Shown here piece by piece: positions 46,099 through 54,747 of a DNA stretch of 64,000 nucleotides. The stretch comes from Aurantimonas manganoxydans SI85-9A1. GTDB taxonomy: Bacteria; Pseudomonadota; Alphaproteobacteria; Rhizobiales; Rhizobiaceae. Each line of letters opens with the position of its first letter. The first letter of the stretch is position 1. The position numbers and the translations under genes were made by a program. The notes beneath the pieces were generated by a model. That model saw only the letters and a list, made by a program, of their open reading frames with translations, searched no databases and was not told the origin of the DNA. The stretch is from positions 3,776,628-3,840,627 of the forward strand of contig NZ_CH672387.1 in assembly GCF_000153465.1 (NCBI RefSeq). The letters run 5' to 3'.

Positions 46099-46593
46099 AT
46101 GGCTCTCGCCAATCTCAAGGACATCTATATCGACCAGCTGCAGGACATTCACAGCGCCTGCAACCAGTCCGCAAAGGTCACCCGCGAACTGGCCGGCGTC
46201 GCCACCGACGGCGACCTGAAAAGCGCGCTGGACGCCGGCGTCGCCGGCATTGAGGACGGCATCGCCACGCTGAAGGAGATCATCAACGCCCATGGCGCGG
46301 ATCCCTCGGGCGAATTCTGCAAGGGCATGGAAGGCCTCGTCAAGGAAGCCCGCTCGCACGGCATCGAGGAGGAGATCACCGATCCCGACGCCCGCGACGC
46401 GATGATCATCACCCAGTATCAGCGCATGGCCCATTACGCGATCGCCGGCTATGGCTGCCTCGAAGCCTTCGCCAAGCGTCTCGACCTGAAGGACGACGCG
46501 CAGAAGCTGCAGAAGTGCCTGGACGCGACCTATCACGGCGACAAGACGATGACGCAGATCGCCACCGGCGGCATCAACAAGGCCGCCGCGTAA
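46099..46593 (+). CDS. DUF892 (YciE/YciF) ferritin-like stress protein
   Basis: 164 residues from ATG 46099, after GGAAGGGA. The protein is an all-helical bundle matching DUF892: IYIDQLQDIHSACNQSAKVT, ALDAGVAGIEDGIATLKEII, and the conserved QYQRMAHYAIAGYGCLEAFA block. Residues such as His, Glu and Tyr in these helices form a ferritin-like di-metal site in YciF. In enteric bacteria YciF is induced by osmotic and general stress, but its role is not known. A very long palindrome follows the stop, before the convergent hydroxyproline epimerase gene. Confidence 0.9.
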   Translation: MALANLKDIYIDQLQDIHSACNQSAKVTRELAGVATDGDLKSALDAGVAGIEDGIATLKEIINAHGADPSGEFCKGMEGLVKEARSHGIEEEITDPDARDAMIITQYQRMAHYAIAGYGCLEAFAKRLDLKDDAQKLQKCLDATYHGDKTMTQIATGGINKAAA

Positions 46594-46611
46594 GCACCCC
46601 GCGTCAGAGCC

Positions 46612-46655
46612 ACGATCAAGGCCGTCGGCGCATTCGCGCCGGCGGCCTTGATCGT
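46612..46655. terminator. 20-bp hairpin between convergent genes
   Basis: Arms at 46612-46631 and 46636-46655 are inverted copies over 20 bases with one G-T pairing and a 4-base ATTC loop (core GCCGTCGGCGC/GCGCCGGCGGC). It sits between the DUF892 and hydroxyproline epimerase stops and probably ends both transcripts, though it has no T-run. Confidence 0.7.
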
Positions 46656-46667
46656 CTAGTCGACCGA

Positions 46668-47669
46668 TTACAGCACCTGGAAGCCGTGCCGGAACGGGTC
46701 GCGGTCGTCGATGAAGATCGTGTTGATGCCGGTCAGCCGTGCCCAGCCGGCGATGGACGGCACGATCGCCGGCTTGCCGCCGATCTCGGCCGCGGCCTCG
46801 ACCCGGCCGTGAAACAGCGAGCCGATGATGCTTTCGTGGACGAAGTCGTCGCCGGGCGCGAGGCGCCCCTTCGCCGCCCATTGCGCCATGCGCGCCGAGG
46901 TGCCGGTGCCGCAGGGGCTGCGGTCGATCGCCTTGTCGCCGTAGAACACCGCGTTGCGGGCCGTGGCGCTCTCCATCGTCGGCTCGCCGGCCCACAAGAC
47001 ATGGCGCAGGCCGCGGATCGCCGGGGTCTGCGGGTGCACGAACTCATGGGCCTCGTTCAGCGCCGCGCGCAACGGGCCGGACAGGGCGACAAGCTGGGAA
47101 GCGGTGAAGTCGGCCATGTCGCGGAAATTCGACTGCGGATCGACGATGGCGTAGAAATTGCCGCCATAGGCGATGTCGACCGTCAGCGGGCCAAGGCCGG
47201 GGCAGTCCACCGCGATGCCTTCGGCGTGCAGGAAGGCCGGCACATTGGTCAGCCGGACCTCCTCAACGAACCCGTTCTCCTCGCGGTAGCGGCAGGTGAC
47301 CACGCCGGCCGGCGTGTCGAGCCGGAGGACCCCGGGCTCCTTCGGCCGCACGAGCCCGTGCTCCAGCGCCATTGTCACGGTGCCGATGGTGCCGTGGCCG
47401 CACATGGGCAGGCAGCCGGAGGTCTCGATGTAGAGCACGGCCACGTCGCAATCGTCGCGGGTCGGCGGGTAGAGGATCGCGCCGGACATCATGTCGTGGC
47501 CGCGCGGCTCGAACATCAGCCCGGTGCGGATCCAGTCATATTCGGCCATGAAATGCGCCCGCTTCTCGATCATCGTCGCTCCGTCGAGGAACGGGCCGCC
47601 GCCAGCCACGAGACGAACGGGATTCCCGCAGGTGTGACCGTCGAGGCAGAAGAAGCTGTGGCGTGCCAT
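46668..47669 (-). CDS. 4-hydroxyproline 2-epimerase (proline racemase superfamily)
   Basis: 333 residues. Both catalytic cysteines of the epimerase subgroup are present: Cys90 in LPMCGHGTIG and Cys253 in DRSPCGTGTSARMA. A threonine in place of the first would instead mean a dehydratase. Such enzymes convert trans-4-hydroxy-L-proline to cis-4-hydroxy-D-proline. The upstream gene, 19 bases away, encodes an FAD D-amino-acid oxidase that would take the D-product further. Later enzymes (deaminase, ketoglutarate semialdehyde dehydrogenase) are not in the window. Cytoplasmic, no signal. Confidence 0.92.
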   Translation of the reverse strand: MARHSFFCLDGHTCGNPVRLVAGGGPFLDGATMIEKRAHFMAEYDWIRTGLMFEPRGHDMMSGAILYPPTRDDCDVAVLYIETSGCLPMCGHGTIGTVTMALEHGLVRPKEPGVLRLDTPAGVVTCRYREENGFVEEVRLTNVPAFLHAEGIAVDCPGLGPLTVDIAYGGNFYAIVDPQSNFRDMADFTASQLVALSGPLRAALNEAHEFVHPQTPAIRGLRHVLWAGEPTMESATARNAVFYGDKAIDRSPCGTGTSARMAQWAAKGRLAPGDDFVHESIIGSLFHGRVEAAAEIGGKPAIVPSIAGWARLTGINTIFIDDRDPFRHGFQVL

Positions 47670-47688
47670 GTGGATCTCCGGTGGCAGG

Positions 47689-48957
47689 TCAGGCGAAACG
47701 GCGCGGCGAGAAGGCCACGAGGTTGATCGGCGTCGGCGTGCCGGTGACGAGATCGGCGAGAATACGCGCCGTCGCCGCCGACTGGGTCAGGCCGAGATGG
47801 CCGTGGCCGAAGGCATAGACCACGCGGTCGGTCGCGGATGCACGCCCGATGACCGGGAGCGAGTCCGGCATGGAGGGCCGAAACCCCATCCACTGTCGGC
47901 CCCCGGTGGTGTCGAGTGCGGGCAGGAAGCGCTTCGCCTTCTCCAGCGTGGTCGCCGACCGGCGATAGTCCGGCGGGCGCTTCAGGCCGCCCAGTTCCAC
48001 GGCGCCGCCCACCCGGATGCCGGATGTCAGCCGGCTTACCACGAAGCCATGGCCGGGAAAGGTCAGCTGTTGCTTCAGGTCGAAGGCGCCCGGCGGCAAC
48101 GTGGTGTTGTAGCCGCGCTCGGTCTCCAGCGGCAGCCGGTCGCCGAGGGCGGCCGCCAGCGGCTTCGACCATGCGCCGCCCGCAACGATTGCGTGTCGTG
48201 CCAGGAGCTCCGACCCGTCCGCCAGCTTCAGGCACACCGCGTCGCCGGCGGGCGTGAGGCCGCGCACCTCGGCGCGGACGATCCGTCCGCCCCGTTCGAC
48301 GAGGCGGCCGGCCAGCGCTTTTGCATAATCATAGGGGTCGGCGATCGACTGCCAGCCGGGCACGAAGGTCCCGTGGGTGAAGCGCGGCGACAGGCCCGGC
48401 TGCAATTGCGCGATGCCGGCGCCGTCCAGATGGCGACAGGCGATGCCGGCGGTTTTGCGCGCCTGCCAGGCCCCCAGCGACGCCTCGAACTCGGCGCGGC
48501 TTTCGTAGAGTTCCAGCGCCCCGTCGGAGCGCAGCATCGCGTCGAGCCCGGCCGCCGCGATCAGCCGACGGGTCTCGGTGCTCGCCAGTTCCATCATCGC
48601 CACCTGCGCTGCGAAGCTGGTCGCGAAGGCGGCGGGCCGGCTGGCACGCCAGAACCGGAACAGCCACGGGGCGATGGTCGGCAGATAGGCCGGCGGCACG
48701 CTCAACGGGCCCAGCGGATCGAGCAGCCAGCGCGGTGCCTTGCGCAGGATGCCAGGCGAGGCCAGCGGCATGACATCGCTGAACGCGAAGGCCCCGGCAT
48801 TGCCGAAGCTGGCGCCGTGGGCAACCTCGCCGCGCTCGATCAGGACGACGCTCTGCCCGCGCTCCTGCAGGGCGAAGGCGGCGGTGATGCCGATAATGCC
48901 CGCGCCGACGATCGCGACATCCGCGTCGATTGTCCTGCCGTCACTGGTGGACGCCAT
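47689..48957 (-). CDS. FAD-dependent D-amino acid dehydrogenase, probably D-hydroxyproline dehydrogenase
   Basis: 422 residues from ATG 48957, after GGGGACAGG. A Rossmann FAD motif (ADVAIVGAGIIGITAAFALQ) is near residue 12, and the DAO-type C-terminus SLPVIGRASATDRVVYAFGH with GLTQSAATARILADL closes the protein. The family oxidises D-amino acids such as D-hydroxyproline to imines. Pairing with the hydroxyproline epimerase 19 bases downstream makes cis-4-hydroxy-D-proline the likely substrate. A DadA-type alanine dehydrogenase is the alternative. Confidence 0.88.
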   Translation of the reverse strand: MASTSDGRTIDADVAIVGAGIIGITAAFALQERGQSVVLIERGEVAHGASFGNAGAFAFSDVMPLASPGILRKAPRWLLDPLGPLSVPPAYLPTIAPWLFRFWRASRPAAFATSFAAQVAMMELASTETRRLIAAAGLDAMLRSDGALELYESRAEFEASLGAWQARKTAGIACRHLDGAGIAQLQPGLSPRFTHGTFVPGWQSIADPYDYAKALAGRLVERGGRIVRAEVRGLTPAGDAVCLKLADGSELLARHAIVAGGAWSKPLAAALGDRLPLETERGYNTTLPPGAFDLKQQLTFPGHGFVVSRLTSGIRVGGAVELGGLKRPPDYRRSATTLEKAKRFLPALDTTGGRQWMGFRPSMPDSLPVIGRASATDRVVYAFGHGHLGLTQSAATARILADLVTGTPTPINLVAFSPRRFA

Positions 48958-49071
48958 CGCCTGTCCCCGCCACTGGTTCCTCGCAGCGATGCCGCAAGAA
49001 CGACCGGTGCACAAGGGGCGCGGCGGACGACCTTCACGCGCCGGTCAGGCTGGACGCCGGCGTGGGCGGCG

Positions 49072-49365
49072 TCAGTCCGTGCGGCCGGCCCGGCAGCGGC
49101 GATAGGCGGCCTCGCCCTGATCGAGCGCGCTCTGACGCGTCAGTGCGCGCACGCCGAACCCGTCCTCTTCGCGATCGATGCGGTTCTCGTAGCTGTTGCC
49201 CGCGGTCTGGCGGGCATACTGGCGGCAGAAGGCATCGGAGCCACGAGGGTTCTCATTGGCCGATACCCGCGCGCCGACGATGGGCGAGCCGTTGGGATAG
49301 GGGGCGGTGCTGTTGCAGCCGGCGACGCCGGCAAGGGCGGCAACCAGAAGAAGGGCGGATCGCAT
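49072..49365 (-). CDS. Small lipoprotein of unknown function
   Basis: 97 residues from ATG 49365, after GGAGATCCAGG. The N-terminus (MRSALLLVAALAGVAGC) is a signal II sequence with lipobox cysteine at 17, so the mature protein should be membrane anchored at the periplasm. The rest is polar with two further cysteines (FCRQYARQTAGN and YRRCRAGRTD) that could form a disulfide. No family recognised. It lies between the D-amino acid dehydrogenase and the divergent pabB, without a clear operon partner. Confidence 0.75.
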   Translation of the reverse strand: MRSALLLVAALAGVAGCNSTAPYPNGSPIVGARVSANENPRGSDAFCRQYARQTAGNSYENRIDREEDGFGVRALTRQSALDQGEAAYRRCRAGRTD

Positions 49366-49527
49366 CCTGGATCTCCGAATCAGAGGCAAGCTGGCTGGAT
49401 AGATGGCGCTGGTGGGCCCCGCCGCCAGTGGCCCGCCCCACGGCTCTGGCGGACTGCGACACGGCGGCCAGGCCGAGGCCGTGAAACCGGTTTGACGGGG
49501 CCCCGGAGATCAGGGCATCTGCCGGGG

Positions 49528-50931
49528 ATGGTGTATGACGAGATCGCTCCCCTTGCGCCGCAGATCGCGGCGGCCCGGCTGAGGCCCCTCGGCGGCCTGG
49601 CGTTTCTCGACAGCGCCATGCGGCACGCGACGCTGGGGCGCTACTCCTACGTCGCCGCCGCACCCTTCGCCGCGTTCACGGTGGATGCCGACGGTGCCAT
49701 GCTCGATGGAAACCGCCTCGACGGCCCGCCGCTGGCAGCGCTCGACGCCGTCCTTGCCGAGCATCGCCAGGAAGCGCATCCCGAACTGCCGCCCTTCCAG
49801 GGCGGGGCCATCGGCTTCATCGGCTACGAATTCGCCCGGCATCTGGAAACGCTCGCCGCGCCGGCCGATCTCGACCCGACAAAGCCCAGCCTGCGCTTCG
49901 ATCTCTACGACACGGTTCTCGCCTTCGACCACGAAGCAGACCGCGCCTTCGTGATCGGCGCGCGCCGGGCCGGCGAAAGCGACGACGCCCCGGCCCAGGC
50001 GCGTGTCGCCCGCTTCCGGGCCGCGCTGGAGACGGAGGCGCCGGCGCTCGGCACCGGCGCCCGGCCAGGCGGCCTCGACTGGCGCTCCAATTTCTTTGCC
50101 GACGACTACCGGGCGGCGATCCAGAAGGTGCGCGACTACATATTGGCCGGCGACATCTACCAGGCCAATGTTGCCCAGACCTTCACCGCCAGGCTTCCCG
50201 ACGCCTTCGATCCCTTCGCGCTCTATCTGCGGCTGCGTCGGACCAATGCGGCACCCTTCGGCGCCTATCTGGAGCATGAGGGCCTCGCCATCGCGTCCTC
50301 CTCGCCGGAGCGCTTCCTGAAACGCGACGGCGACACGGTGGAGACCCGGCCGATCAAGGGTACGGCCAAGCGCTCCGCCGACACGGAGGAAGACCGCGCC
50401 CTCGCCGAGGCCTTGCTGGCCTCGGAGAAGGACCGGGCCGAGAACGTCATGATCGTCGATCTCCTGCGCAACGACATCTCCCGGATCTGCACGGCCGAAT
50501 CCGTGGAGGTGCCGGTGCTGTGTGGCCTGGAGAGCTACGCCTCGGTCCATCACCTGGTCTCGGTGGTGACCGGAACACTTCGGCCCGGCCGGACCGCCGG
50601 CGACCTCATCGCCGCGACCTTTCCGGGCGGCTCGATCACCGGCGCGCCGAAGATCCGGGCCATGGACATCATCACCGAGATCGAGAACACCGCCCGCGGC
50701 CCCTATTGCGGCGCCATCGGCTATCTCGGCTTCGACGGGGCGATGGACCTCAACATCGCCATCCGCACCGTCAGCTTCGAGGCCGGCACGGCGCGGCTGT
50801 CGGCCGGCGGCGGCATCACCGTCCTGTCGGACCCGGCGGCCGAATACGAGGAGACCTTCACCAAGGCGACCCGCGTCTTCGCGGCCTTCGACGCGGACGA
50901 TGGGAACGGTGCGAAGGAGGGTCCGCGATGA
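49528..50931 (+). CDS. pabB: Aminodeoxychorismate synthase component I
   Basis: 467 residues from ATG 49528; the frame is open far upstream only as a shadow of the minus-strand oxidase. The chorismate-binding domain (about 190-455) shows ASSSPERFLKRDGDTVETRP, the PIKGT motif typical of PabB, then FPGGSITGAPKIRAMDIITE and the AGGGITVLSDP end. It makes 4-amino-4-deoxychorismate from chorismate and glutamine-derived ammonia. Its stop overlaps the pabA start (ATGA), and pabC follows, so the whole p-aminobenzoate branch of folate synthesis is encoded together. Confidence 0.95.
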   Translation: MVYDEIAPLAPQIAAARLRPLGGLAFLDSAMRHATLGRYSYVAAAPFAAFTVDADGAMLDGNRLDGPPLAALDAVLAEHRQEAHPELPPFQGGAIGFIGYEFARHLETLAAPADLDPTKPSLRFDLYDTVLAFDHEADRAFVIGARRAGESDDAPAQARVARFRAALETEAPALGTGARPGGLDWRSNFFADDYRAAIQKVRDYILAGDIYQANVAQTFTARLPDAFDPFALYLRLRRTNAAPFGAYLEHEGLAIASSSPERFLKRDGDTVETRPIKGTAKRSADTEEDRALAEALLASEKDRAENVMIVDLLRNDISRICTAESVEVPVLCGLESYASVHHLVSVVTGTLRPGRTAGDLIAATFPGGSITGAPKIRAMDIITEIENTARGPYCGAIGYLGFDGAMDLNIAIRTVSFEAGTARLSAGGGITVLSDPAAEYEETFTKATRVFAAFDADDGNGAKEGPR

Positions 50932-51524
50932 TCCTCGTCATCGACAATTACGACAGCTTCGTCTTCAACGTCGCCCGCTATCTCGAACGGCTGGGCGGCA
51001 CGATCGAGGTGGTGCGCAACGATGCCGTCACATTGCAGGAGATCGACGCGCTTGCACCATCGGCCGTGATCATTTCGCCGGGCCCATGCTCGCCGCGTGA
51101 GGCCGGCATCTCGCTCGATCTGGTGCGGCAATTGTCCGGCCGCGTGCCGATCCTCGGCGTCTGCCTCGGCCATCAGGTCATCGGCGAGGCCTTTGGCGGC
51201 ACCGTCACCCGTGCCATCAAGCCCATGCATGGCCGCGCCTCGCGGATCGCCCATGACGCGGCGAACCTCTTCGACGGATTGCCGCAACCGACCATGGTCG
51301 GGCGCTATCATTCGCTGATCGTCGAGGAGACGCCGGCGATGCGCGAACACCTCGCCATCGACGCCTGTTCGGACGAGGGCGAGATCATGGCCCTGTCGCA
51401 CCACACGCACCCGACCTGGGGCATCCAGTTCCATCCCGAATCCGTTTTGACCGATCGCGGCGAGCGGATCTTCGAGAATTTCCTGTCCCTTGCGGAGCGT
51501 TGGCGTGGACGAGATCTGGATTGA
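50928..51524 (+). CDS. pabA: Glutamine amidotransferase, aminodeoxychorismate/anthranilate synthase component II
   Basis: 198 residues; GAAGGAGG precedes the ATG, which overlaps the pabB stop. Class I amidotransferase: nucleophile Cys79 in ILGVCLGHQVIGE, and the His-Glu of the triad in GIQFHPESV near residue 172. It begins MILVIDNYDSFVFNVARYLE, typical of TrpG/PabA. It delivers ammonia to PabB; it may also serve anthranilate synthase, since no other trpG is visible in this window. The next gene begins within its last 20 bases. Confidence 0.95.
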   Translation: MILVIDNYDSFVFNVARYLERLGGTIEVVRNDAVTLQEIDALAPSAVIISPGPCSPREAGISLDLVRQLSGRVPILGVCLGHQVIGEAFGGTVTRAIKPMHGRASRIAHDAANLFDGLPQPTMVGRYHSLIVEETPAMREHLAIDACSDEGEIMALSHHTHPTWGIQFHPESVLTDRGERIFENFLSLAERWRGRDLD

Positions 51525-52365
51525 CGGCGGCTTTGTGTCGCCCCCCGGCGCCGTCGCCGCGAACGACCGCGGCCTGACCCTTGCCGACGGCGTCTTCGAC
51601 ACGTCGCTGGTGCTCGGCGGCAGGGTGTTTCGCCAGGAGGCCCATCTCGACCGGCTGATGGCCGCGGCGGCCAGCCTCGCCATCCCCGCGGATCGCGCGG
51701 CGCTGGAACTGGCGATGACGGCGCTGGCCGAGCGACGCGGCGACGGGGCGATCCGCCTGACGCTGACCCGCGGCCCCGGCGCACGCGGCCTCGCCTTTCC
51801 CGCCGATCCGCAGCCAACGCTGATCGGCACCACGGCGCCGCTCGCTCCCGCGATGATTTTCGCGCCGCTGCGGCTTCAGGTCTCGGAGATCCGCCGCAAC
51901 GAGACCTCGCCGACCGCGCGGGTCAAATCGCTGGCCTATCTCGACAGCGTCCTTGCCAACCATGCCGCAAGGCAGGCCGGCGCCGACGAGGCGCTGTTCC
52001 TCAACGGGGCGGACCGCGTCGCCTGTTCGGCGCTGGCGAATGTCTTCGCCCTGGCGGGGACCGAGATCGTCACCCCGCCACGCGACGACGGCGTCCTCGA
52101 CGGCATCGTGCGGGGCTGGATCCTCGCCAATGCCGGCGCGTTCGGTCTGTCGGCGGTCGAAAGGCCCCTGACGCTCCCGGATCTCGCGGCGGGTCAGATC
52201 GTCCTGACCAACAGCCTGCGCCTCCTCGCACCTGCCAGCCTCGATGGGCCGGCGCCGGTCATGCCGGCCCCGCCCTTGCGCGCGCTGATGGAAGGGCTCT
52301 GCGCCGCCATCGCGGAGGAATGCGGAGTCGATCCGCGCGAACGCGGGGCGGTGCTGCCCGGCTGA
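51505..52365 (+). CDS. pabC: Aminodeoxychorismate lyase (class IV PLP aminotransferase fold)
   Basis: 286 residues from GTG 51505, chosen because GCGGAG lies 8 bases upstream; a TTG at 51490 is also in frame. The class IV fold shows DGVFDTSLVLGGRVFRQEAH, the PLP lysine Lys141 in TARVKSLAYLDSVLA, and FLNGADRVACSALANVFAL. It removes pyruvate from aminodeoxychorismate to give p-aminobenzoate. Its position as third gene after pabB-pabA supports PabC over a branched-chain aminotransferase. Overlap with pabA by 20 bases suggests coupled translation. Confidence 0.9.
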   Translation: MDEIWIDGGFVSPPGAVAANDRGLTLADGVFDTSLVLGGRVFRQEAHLDRLMAAAASLAIPADRAALELAMTALAERRGDGAIRLTLTRGPGARGLAFPADPQPTLIGTTAPLAPAMIFAPLRLQVSEIRRNETSPTARVKSLAYLDSVLANHAARQAGADEALFLNGADRVACSALANVFALAGTEIVTPPRDDGVLDGIVRGWILANAGAFGLSAVERPLTLPDLAAGQIVLTNSLRLLAPASLDGPAPVMPAPPLRALMEGLCAAIAEECGVDPRERGAVLPG

Positions 52366-52380
52366 ACCGAGCCGCGCGCC

Positions 52381-52791
52381 TCAGCGCTGCGTCGTGCCGC
52401 CTGCCAGAAGCCAGGCCGGATCGAACCAGGTATCGGCCGCACCGTCATAGGGCAGCGTGTTGATGTCCCAGTGGCGCACATAGCGCGCATAGACGTCCCA
52501 GACCGCCGGGCCGCCGCCGATATAGACCACCCGCTCGCCGAAGCTCTCGAGCACCGTCTGGGGATCGTCGGCCGAGCGGATTTCCACGATGGTGCGGTCC
52601 TTGCGGGCGAAATACGGGAAGGACGCGACGGTCTTTGGCCCGGCGATCAGCACATGACCGCGGGTGATCTCGAAAAAGCGCTCGACATCCTCGGTGTAGA
52701 CGCGCTCGGGACACCCCTCCCACGGCATGCCGCCATCGAGGCCGAGTTGTCCGCTCCGGCCGATCGCGCAGATGACCCTGACGTCGGGCAT
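52381..52791 (-). CDS. Short dihydrofolate-reductase-like protein
   Basis: 136 residues from ATG 52791, after GAGGAGCGGGA. DHFR landmarks are visible: VICAIGRSGQLGLDGGMPW, an acidic residue in the following helix (TEDVERFFEITRG), HVLIAGPKTVASFP, and VVYIGGGPAVWDVYA, the NADPH-binding GG region. The protein is shorter than standard DHFR (about 160) and ends soon after the last strand region. It is convergent with the p-aminobenzoate genes, 15 bases from pabC. It may be a real but divergent folate reductase or a related enzyme with another substrate; sequence alone cannot decide. Confidence 0.72.
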   Translation of the reverse strand: MPDVRVICAIGRSGQLGLDGGMPWEGCPERVYTEDVERFFEITRGHVLIAGPKTVASFPYFARKDRTIVEIRSADDPQTVLESFGERVVYIGGGPAVWDVYARYVRHWDINTLPYDGAADTWFDPAWLLAGGTTQR

Positions 52792-53056
52792 GCGTCCCGC
52801 TCCTCTTTGCCGCACGTCGACCGACGACGCGCTCGGGTTGTGGTGTGATGCCAGATTCGGCGCGGCGAGACCATTGTTCGTCGGGAACCGATCGCGGAAT
52901 TTCTCGTTCGACAAACACCGCGGACCCCGCGTCAGCAACGTTCGGGCCGTGTCGGTCGCCCGTCGCACGCCACGAACTGCCAGCCTTGCGGATACTATGT
53001 ATGGCTGTCTTTTTCGTGCGGAGAATATACCAGTTTAAGGACCGGCCCTCGGCTAA

Positions 53057-53066
53057 CGGTTAACCG
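53057..53066. promoter_or_regulatory. palindrome next to the MarR start, candidate operator
   Basis: CGGTTAACCG is a perfect 10-base palindrome ending 5 bases before the ATG of the MarR gene, overlapping where its ribosome-binding site should be. Autorepression is plausible; this is inference. Confidence 0.35.
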
Positions 53067-53071
53067 GGATC

Positions 53072-53560
53072 ATGGATACGAACTCACAGACAACAGCATC
53101 GGTCCACACCGATCCTTCGACAATGATGACGCCGGTGATCGTGCCGTCGCTCCTGTCGATCGCCAAGTCCACCCGGGCCTTTCTCGCCCTGCTTCTTGCC
53201 GATATCGGACTGCATCCCGGCCAGGATCAGCTCCTCGACCGCCTCGATCCCCTCGCCCCGGTCAGCGTGTCGGCGCTGGCCGAGCAGCTTTCGGTGCGGC
53301 CTTCCACGGTGTCCAAGATGCTGGACCGGCTGATCGAGAAGGGCCTGGTCGCCCGCTCGGCCAACAGTGCCGATGCGCGCCGCACGATGGTGCAGCTGAC
53401 CCCGGATGGCGAGCGGGTGCAGGCGACCGTACGAAACGTCTGGCAGCGGCTCGAGATCGACCTCGCCCAGTCCCTGACGCAGGACGAACTGCAGGTGCTG
53501 CAGAGTTCCCTGACGCGCACCGGCGATATCCTGACCCAGAAGCTGCGACGCCTGCGATAG
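53072..53560 (+). CDS. MarR family transcriptional regulator
   Basis: 162 residues. The winged helix is at about 60-130: VSVSALAEQLSVRPSTVSKM for the HTH, LDRLIEKGLVARSANSADAR with the wing Asp-x-Arg, and TMVQLTPDGERV. Dimerisation helices lie at both ends. Most MarR proteins repress their own gene or a neighbour until a ligand binds. The 280-base gap upstream separates it from the divergent DHFR-like gene, and a palindrome sits next to its start. The aldose epimerase gene follows by about 95 bases. Ligand and targets unknown. Confidence 0.9.
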   Translation: MDTNSQTTASVHTDPSTMMTPVIVPSLLSIAKSTRAFLALLLADIGLHPGQDQLLDRLDPLAPVSVSALAEQLSVRPSTVSKMLDRLIEKGLVARSANSADARRTMVQLTPDGERVQATVRNVWQRLEIDLAQSLTQDELQVLQSSLTRTGDILTQKLRRLR

Positions 53561-53654
53561 ACGCGCGGCTGCCACGCGGGCGCTCGATTGACGCGCGCCC
53601 CGGCACTGCCTATTCCGCGATCGCCGGCTTGCGGCAGCGGAGGGGAGAATGCCG

Positions 53655-54617
53655 ATGAGCGAGTTCGTGACGATTGCCGGCGGCGGCCTCAGCGCCGAGA
53701 TCGCGACAGCCGGCGCAGCGGTCCGGGCCGTTCACCTCGACGGATTTGCCCATTCGCTGGTCGTCGGCGCCGCCGACCCCGAGCATTACACGGCCGGCAA
53801 CCGCGAATATCTCGGCGCCACCATCGGCCGCTTCGCCAACCGGATCGGCGAGGGTCGCTTCACCATCGACGGCCGGGGCTCCCAGCTCGCCCGTAACGAC
53901 CCGCCCAATCATCTGCATGGCGGGCCCGGTGGTTTTTCGACGCGCATCTGGACCATCGTCGAGCGCGCGCCGGACGCGCTGACCCTGAGCCTCGTGTCGG
54001 CCGATGGCGACGAGGGCTATCCCGGGACCGTCGACATCACCGCCCGCTTCGCGATCCTGCCGGAGCAGACGCTGTCGGTGAGCTACGAGGCGACCAGCGA
54101 TCGCCCGACCCCGGTGAACCTGACGACGCATTTCTACTTCAATCTCGACGGCAGCGACGACATTCGCGGCCACCGACTGACGCTGGCGGCGGATCGCTAT
54201 CTGCCGATCGACGCGGCGGCGCTTCCGACCGGGGCGATTGCACCGGTGGCGGGCACGCCGTTCGACTTCGGCGCGGGCCGGCTGGTGGGCGAGGCTCCCG
54301 ATCCGCTCGACCACAATTTCTGCCTGGCCGACACGACGGCACCGGAGCCACGCCTTGCCGCCCGGCTCCAGGGCGAGACAAGCGGCATCACCCTGACCCT
54401 TTCCACCATCGAACCCGGCCTGCAGGTCTATGACGGCGCCAAGCTGGACGGCTCGATTATGGGCCATGGCGGGGTGCCGATCGGCAGCCGCTCGGCCCTG
54501 GCGCTGGAGCCCCAGGGCTGGCCGGATTCGCCCAATCGGCCGGAGTTTCCCCAGGCGATCCTGCGGCCGGGCGAGACCTATAGCCATCACAGCCTCTACC
54601 GCTTTTCCGGCGGCTGA
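53655..54617 (+). CDS. galM: Aldose 1-epimerase (galactose mutarotase)
   Basis: 320 residues from ATG 53655, the start best spaced from GGAGGGGAGA; an ATG at 53649 is also possible. The beta-sandwich family blocks are present: the glycine-rich YLGATIGRFANRIGEGRF, the catalytic histidine region NDPPNHLHGGPGGF, a second histidine in VNLTTHFYFNLDG, and the catalytic glutamate near the end in NRPEFPQAILRPGE. It interconverts alpha and beta sugar anomers. No sugar catabolic operon is near, so the physiological sugar is unknown. Confidence 0.93.
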   Translation: MSEFVTIAGGGLSAEIATAGAAVRAVHLDGFAHSLVVGAADPEHYTAGNREYLGATIGRFANRIGEGRFTIDGRGSQLARNDPPNHLHGGPGGFSTRIWTIVERAPDALTLSLVSADGDEGYPGTVDITARFAILPEQTLSVSYEATSDRPTPVNLTTHFYFNLDGSDDIRGHRLTLAADRYLPIDAAALPTGAIAPVAGTPFDFGAGRLVGEAPDPLDHNFCLADTTAPEPRLAARLQGETSGITLTLSTIEPGLQVYDGAKLDGSIMGHGGVPIGSRSALALEPQGWPDSPNRPEFPQAILRPGETYSHHSLYRFSGG

Positions 54618-54747
54618 CACACGCCCTGTCCTCGTCAGGAAGCGTTCATCATCCGGGCCTACAAGCCTGTGCGCGGCGGCTATGTAATCGCCGCAATTGT
54701 GCCTATGCTCACGCCTTCGTGTCTGTTCTCAAACTCACAAGCAGCCC

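Noticed and set aside
47668-49527. Plus-strand frame open about 620 codons upstream of pabB
   Set aside because: Antisense to the hydroxyproline epimerase end, the D-amino acid dehydrogenase and the lipoprotein; the PabB domain begins after ATG 49528.
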